Shown piece by piece: positions 27,822-28,627 of a stretch of DNA of 28,627 nt. Numbering within the stretch: position 1 is the stretch's first letter; every line of letters starts with the position of its first letter. The notes below the pieces were generated by a model, which made no database searches, was not told the DNA's origin, and saw only the letters and a list, made by a program, of their open reading frames with translations. Where the stretch lies: assembly GCA_041687475.1 (NCBI GenBank), contig JAWLBW010000017.1:1-28627 (forward strand). The letters are read 5' to 3'. The translations under genes and the position numbers were made by a program. This stretch comes from JAWLBW01 sp041687475. Lineage in GTDB: Bacteria > J088 > JAWLBW01.

Positions 27822-28627
27822 ATGAGCGCGCACGTAGAAGACAGGTTGATGCACGAGGCCCGCCTGGCGCTGAAAGACGCCTTCGACTACGACGACTTTC
27901 GCCCGGCCCAGAAGCGAATCGTGAGCCGCATACTGCATGGCGAACCGCTATTGGCCGTGCTGCCGACCGGTGGGGGCAAATCCATCCGCTATCAGGTGCC
28001 GGCCCTGGTCAAGGCCGGACTTGCCATCGTGGTGTCGCCCCTCATTGCGTTGATGAAGGACCAGGTCGATGCCCTGCAACGCCGCAACCTGCCCGCTGCG
28101 GCCTACCACAGCGCCCTTTCGCGGGGTGAACAAAGAGAGATTACCCGCGACATCGAAAGCGGCGCCCTCAAATTTCTCTATCTGGCCCCCGAACGCTTCA
28201 ACGACGAAAGCTTTGTCGAGCTGCTTCGCAGCCGGCCCATCGGTCTGTTCGCCGTTGACGAGGCCCACTGCATCAGCCAATGGGGAAGCGACTTTCGCCC
28301 CAGCTATCAACGCCTGGGTGAAGCGTTGAAGAAGCTCGGCAACCCCCACGTCGTGGCCTTGACCGCGACCGCCACGTCCGAGGTACGCGCCGATATTCAA
28401 CGCCAGCTCGGCATTCCCCCCGCCAACGTCGTGGTGGCCGGATTCGACCGGGCCAATCTGGTGTGGATGGCGCGGGCCTGCCACACCGCCGCCGAGCGGC
28501 GGGAACACCTGGTGACTCTCGTACGACGGCTCGAGGGCACGGGCATCATTTACTCTCCCACCCGTCGCGGCGCCGAAGACACGGCACGCTTTCTGACCGA
28601 GCAGGGGGTCGCCACGGCCTGCTACCA
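27822..28627 (+). CDS. recQ: ATP-dependent DNA helicase RecQ, N-terminal part (runs off window)
   Basis: This superfamily 2 helicase (3'-5') acts in recombination and repair. Only the first 268 residues are in the window and the frame is open at the end. Helicase motifs are Walker A PTGGGKS (residues 48-54), VVSPLIALMKDQ (70-81), DEAH (146-149), the aromatic-rich loop SQWGSDFRP (152-160) and LTATAT. In the aromatic loop the residue that is His156 in E. coli RecQ is Ser here, while Trp154, Asp157, Phe158 and Arg159 are kept. Walker A continues IRYQ rather than the common LCYQ. There is no good Shine-Dalgarno sequence; the candidate -10 is 6 bases before the ATG. Confidence 0.93.
   Translation, partial: MSAHVEDRLMHEARLALKDAFDYDDFRPAQKRIVSRILHGEPLLAVLPTGGGKSIRYQVPALVKAGLAIVVSPLIALMKDQVDALQRRNLPAAAYHSALSRGEQREITRDIESGALKFLYLAPERFNDESFVELLRSRPIGLFAVDEAHCISQWGSDFRPSYQRLGEALKKLGNPHVVALTATATSEVRADIQRQLGIPPANVVVAGFDRANLVWMARACHTAAERREHLVTLVRRLEGTGIIYSPTRRGAEDTARFLTEQGVATACY

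Noticed and set aside
25931..28129. A 732-codon plus-strand frame across galT, the ROK kinase gene and the recQ start
   Set aside because: It crosses three well-supported genes in the wrong frame or strand, so it is a compositional artefact.

Overview
The window is dense, GC-rich chromosomal sequence from a Gram-negative bacterium. It carries mostly housekeeping genes in several operons on both strands, with no sign of a prophage, plasmid, transposon or CRISPR array. Features pointing to Pseudomonadota, or a Myxococcota-like relative, are the homodimeric (AceE-type) pyruvate dehydrogenase, the carB-greA neighbourhood, the pyrR-pyrB-pyrC gene order known from pseudomonads, and a lipoprotein with a clear lipobox. 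I cannot place the genus.

Layout. 1-526: the 3' end of htpX, closed by a textbook terminator. 723-3437: a P2-type cation ATPase. 3449-5389 (-): a TPR-repeat lipoprotein with an excellent sigma70-type promoter. 5773-12126 (+): aceE-aceF-lpdA-lplA, the whole pyruvate dehydrogenase complex plus a lipoate-attachment enzyme. 12240-12971 (-) and 13089-13748 (+): a divergent pair, a PuuD-like class I amidotransferase and an unrecognised protein whose transcript may be leaderless. 13803-16246 (-): fcl-manC (GDP-sugar synthesis), with a 10-N assembly gap inside fcl. 16469-16954 (-): greA. 17079-25420 (-): a pyrimidine operon, small membrane protein-pyrR-pyrB-pyrC-carA-unknown-carB, ended by a strong terminator. 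25753-27661 (-): a ROK sugar kinase and a GalT-family uridylyltransferase. 27822-end (+): the 5' part of recQ.

How it works together. AceE/AceF/LpdA convert pyruvate to acetyl-CoA, and the adjacent LplA-family protein probably loads lipoate onto the single lipoyl domain of AceF. The pyr operon encodes carbamoyl phosphate synthetase, aspartate carbamoyltransferase and an apparently active dihydroorotase, the first three steps of UMP synthesis, plus the regulator PyrR. Most of its junctions overlap by a few bases, suggesting translational coupling.

The points most worth a second look are: (i) an intrinsic terminator 21 bases before the pyrR start codon, placed so that operon transcription must pass through it (candidate attenuator); (ii) an uncharacterised 210-residue protein inserted between carA and carB and joined to carA by a stop/start overlap; (iii) two genes (13089 and recQ) whose -10-like element ends only 6-7 bases before ATG, with helically phased A-tracts upstream of one of them; (iv) family-atypical residues in the cation ATPase and in RecQ. 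All functional calls come from reading protein motifs by eye; no database search was possible.
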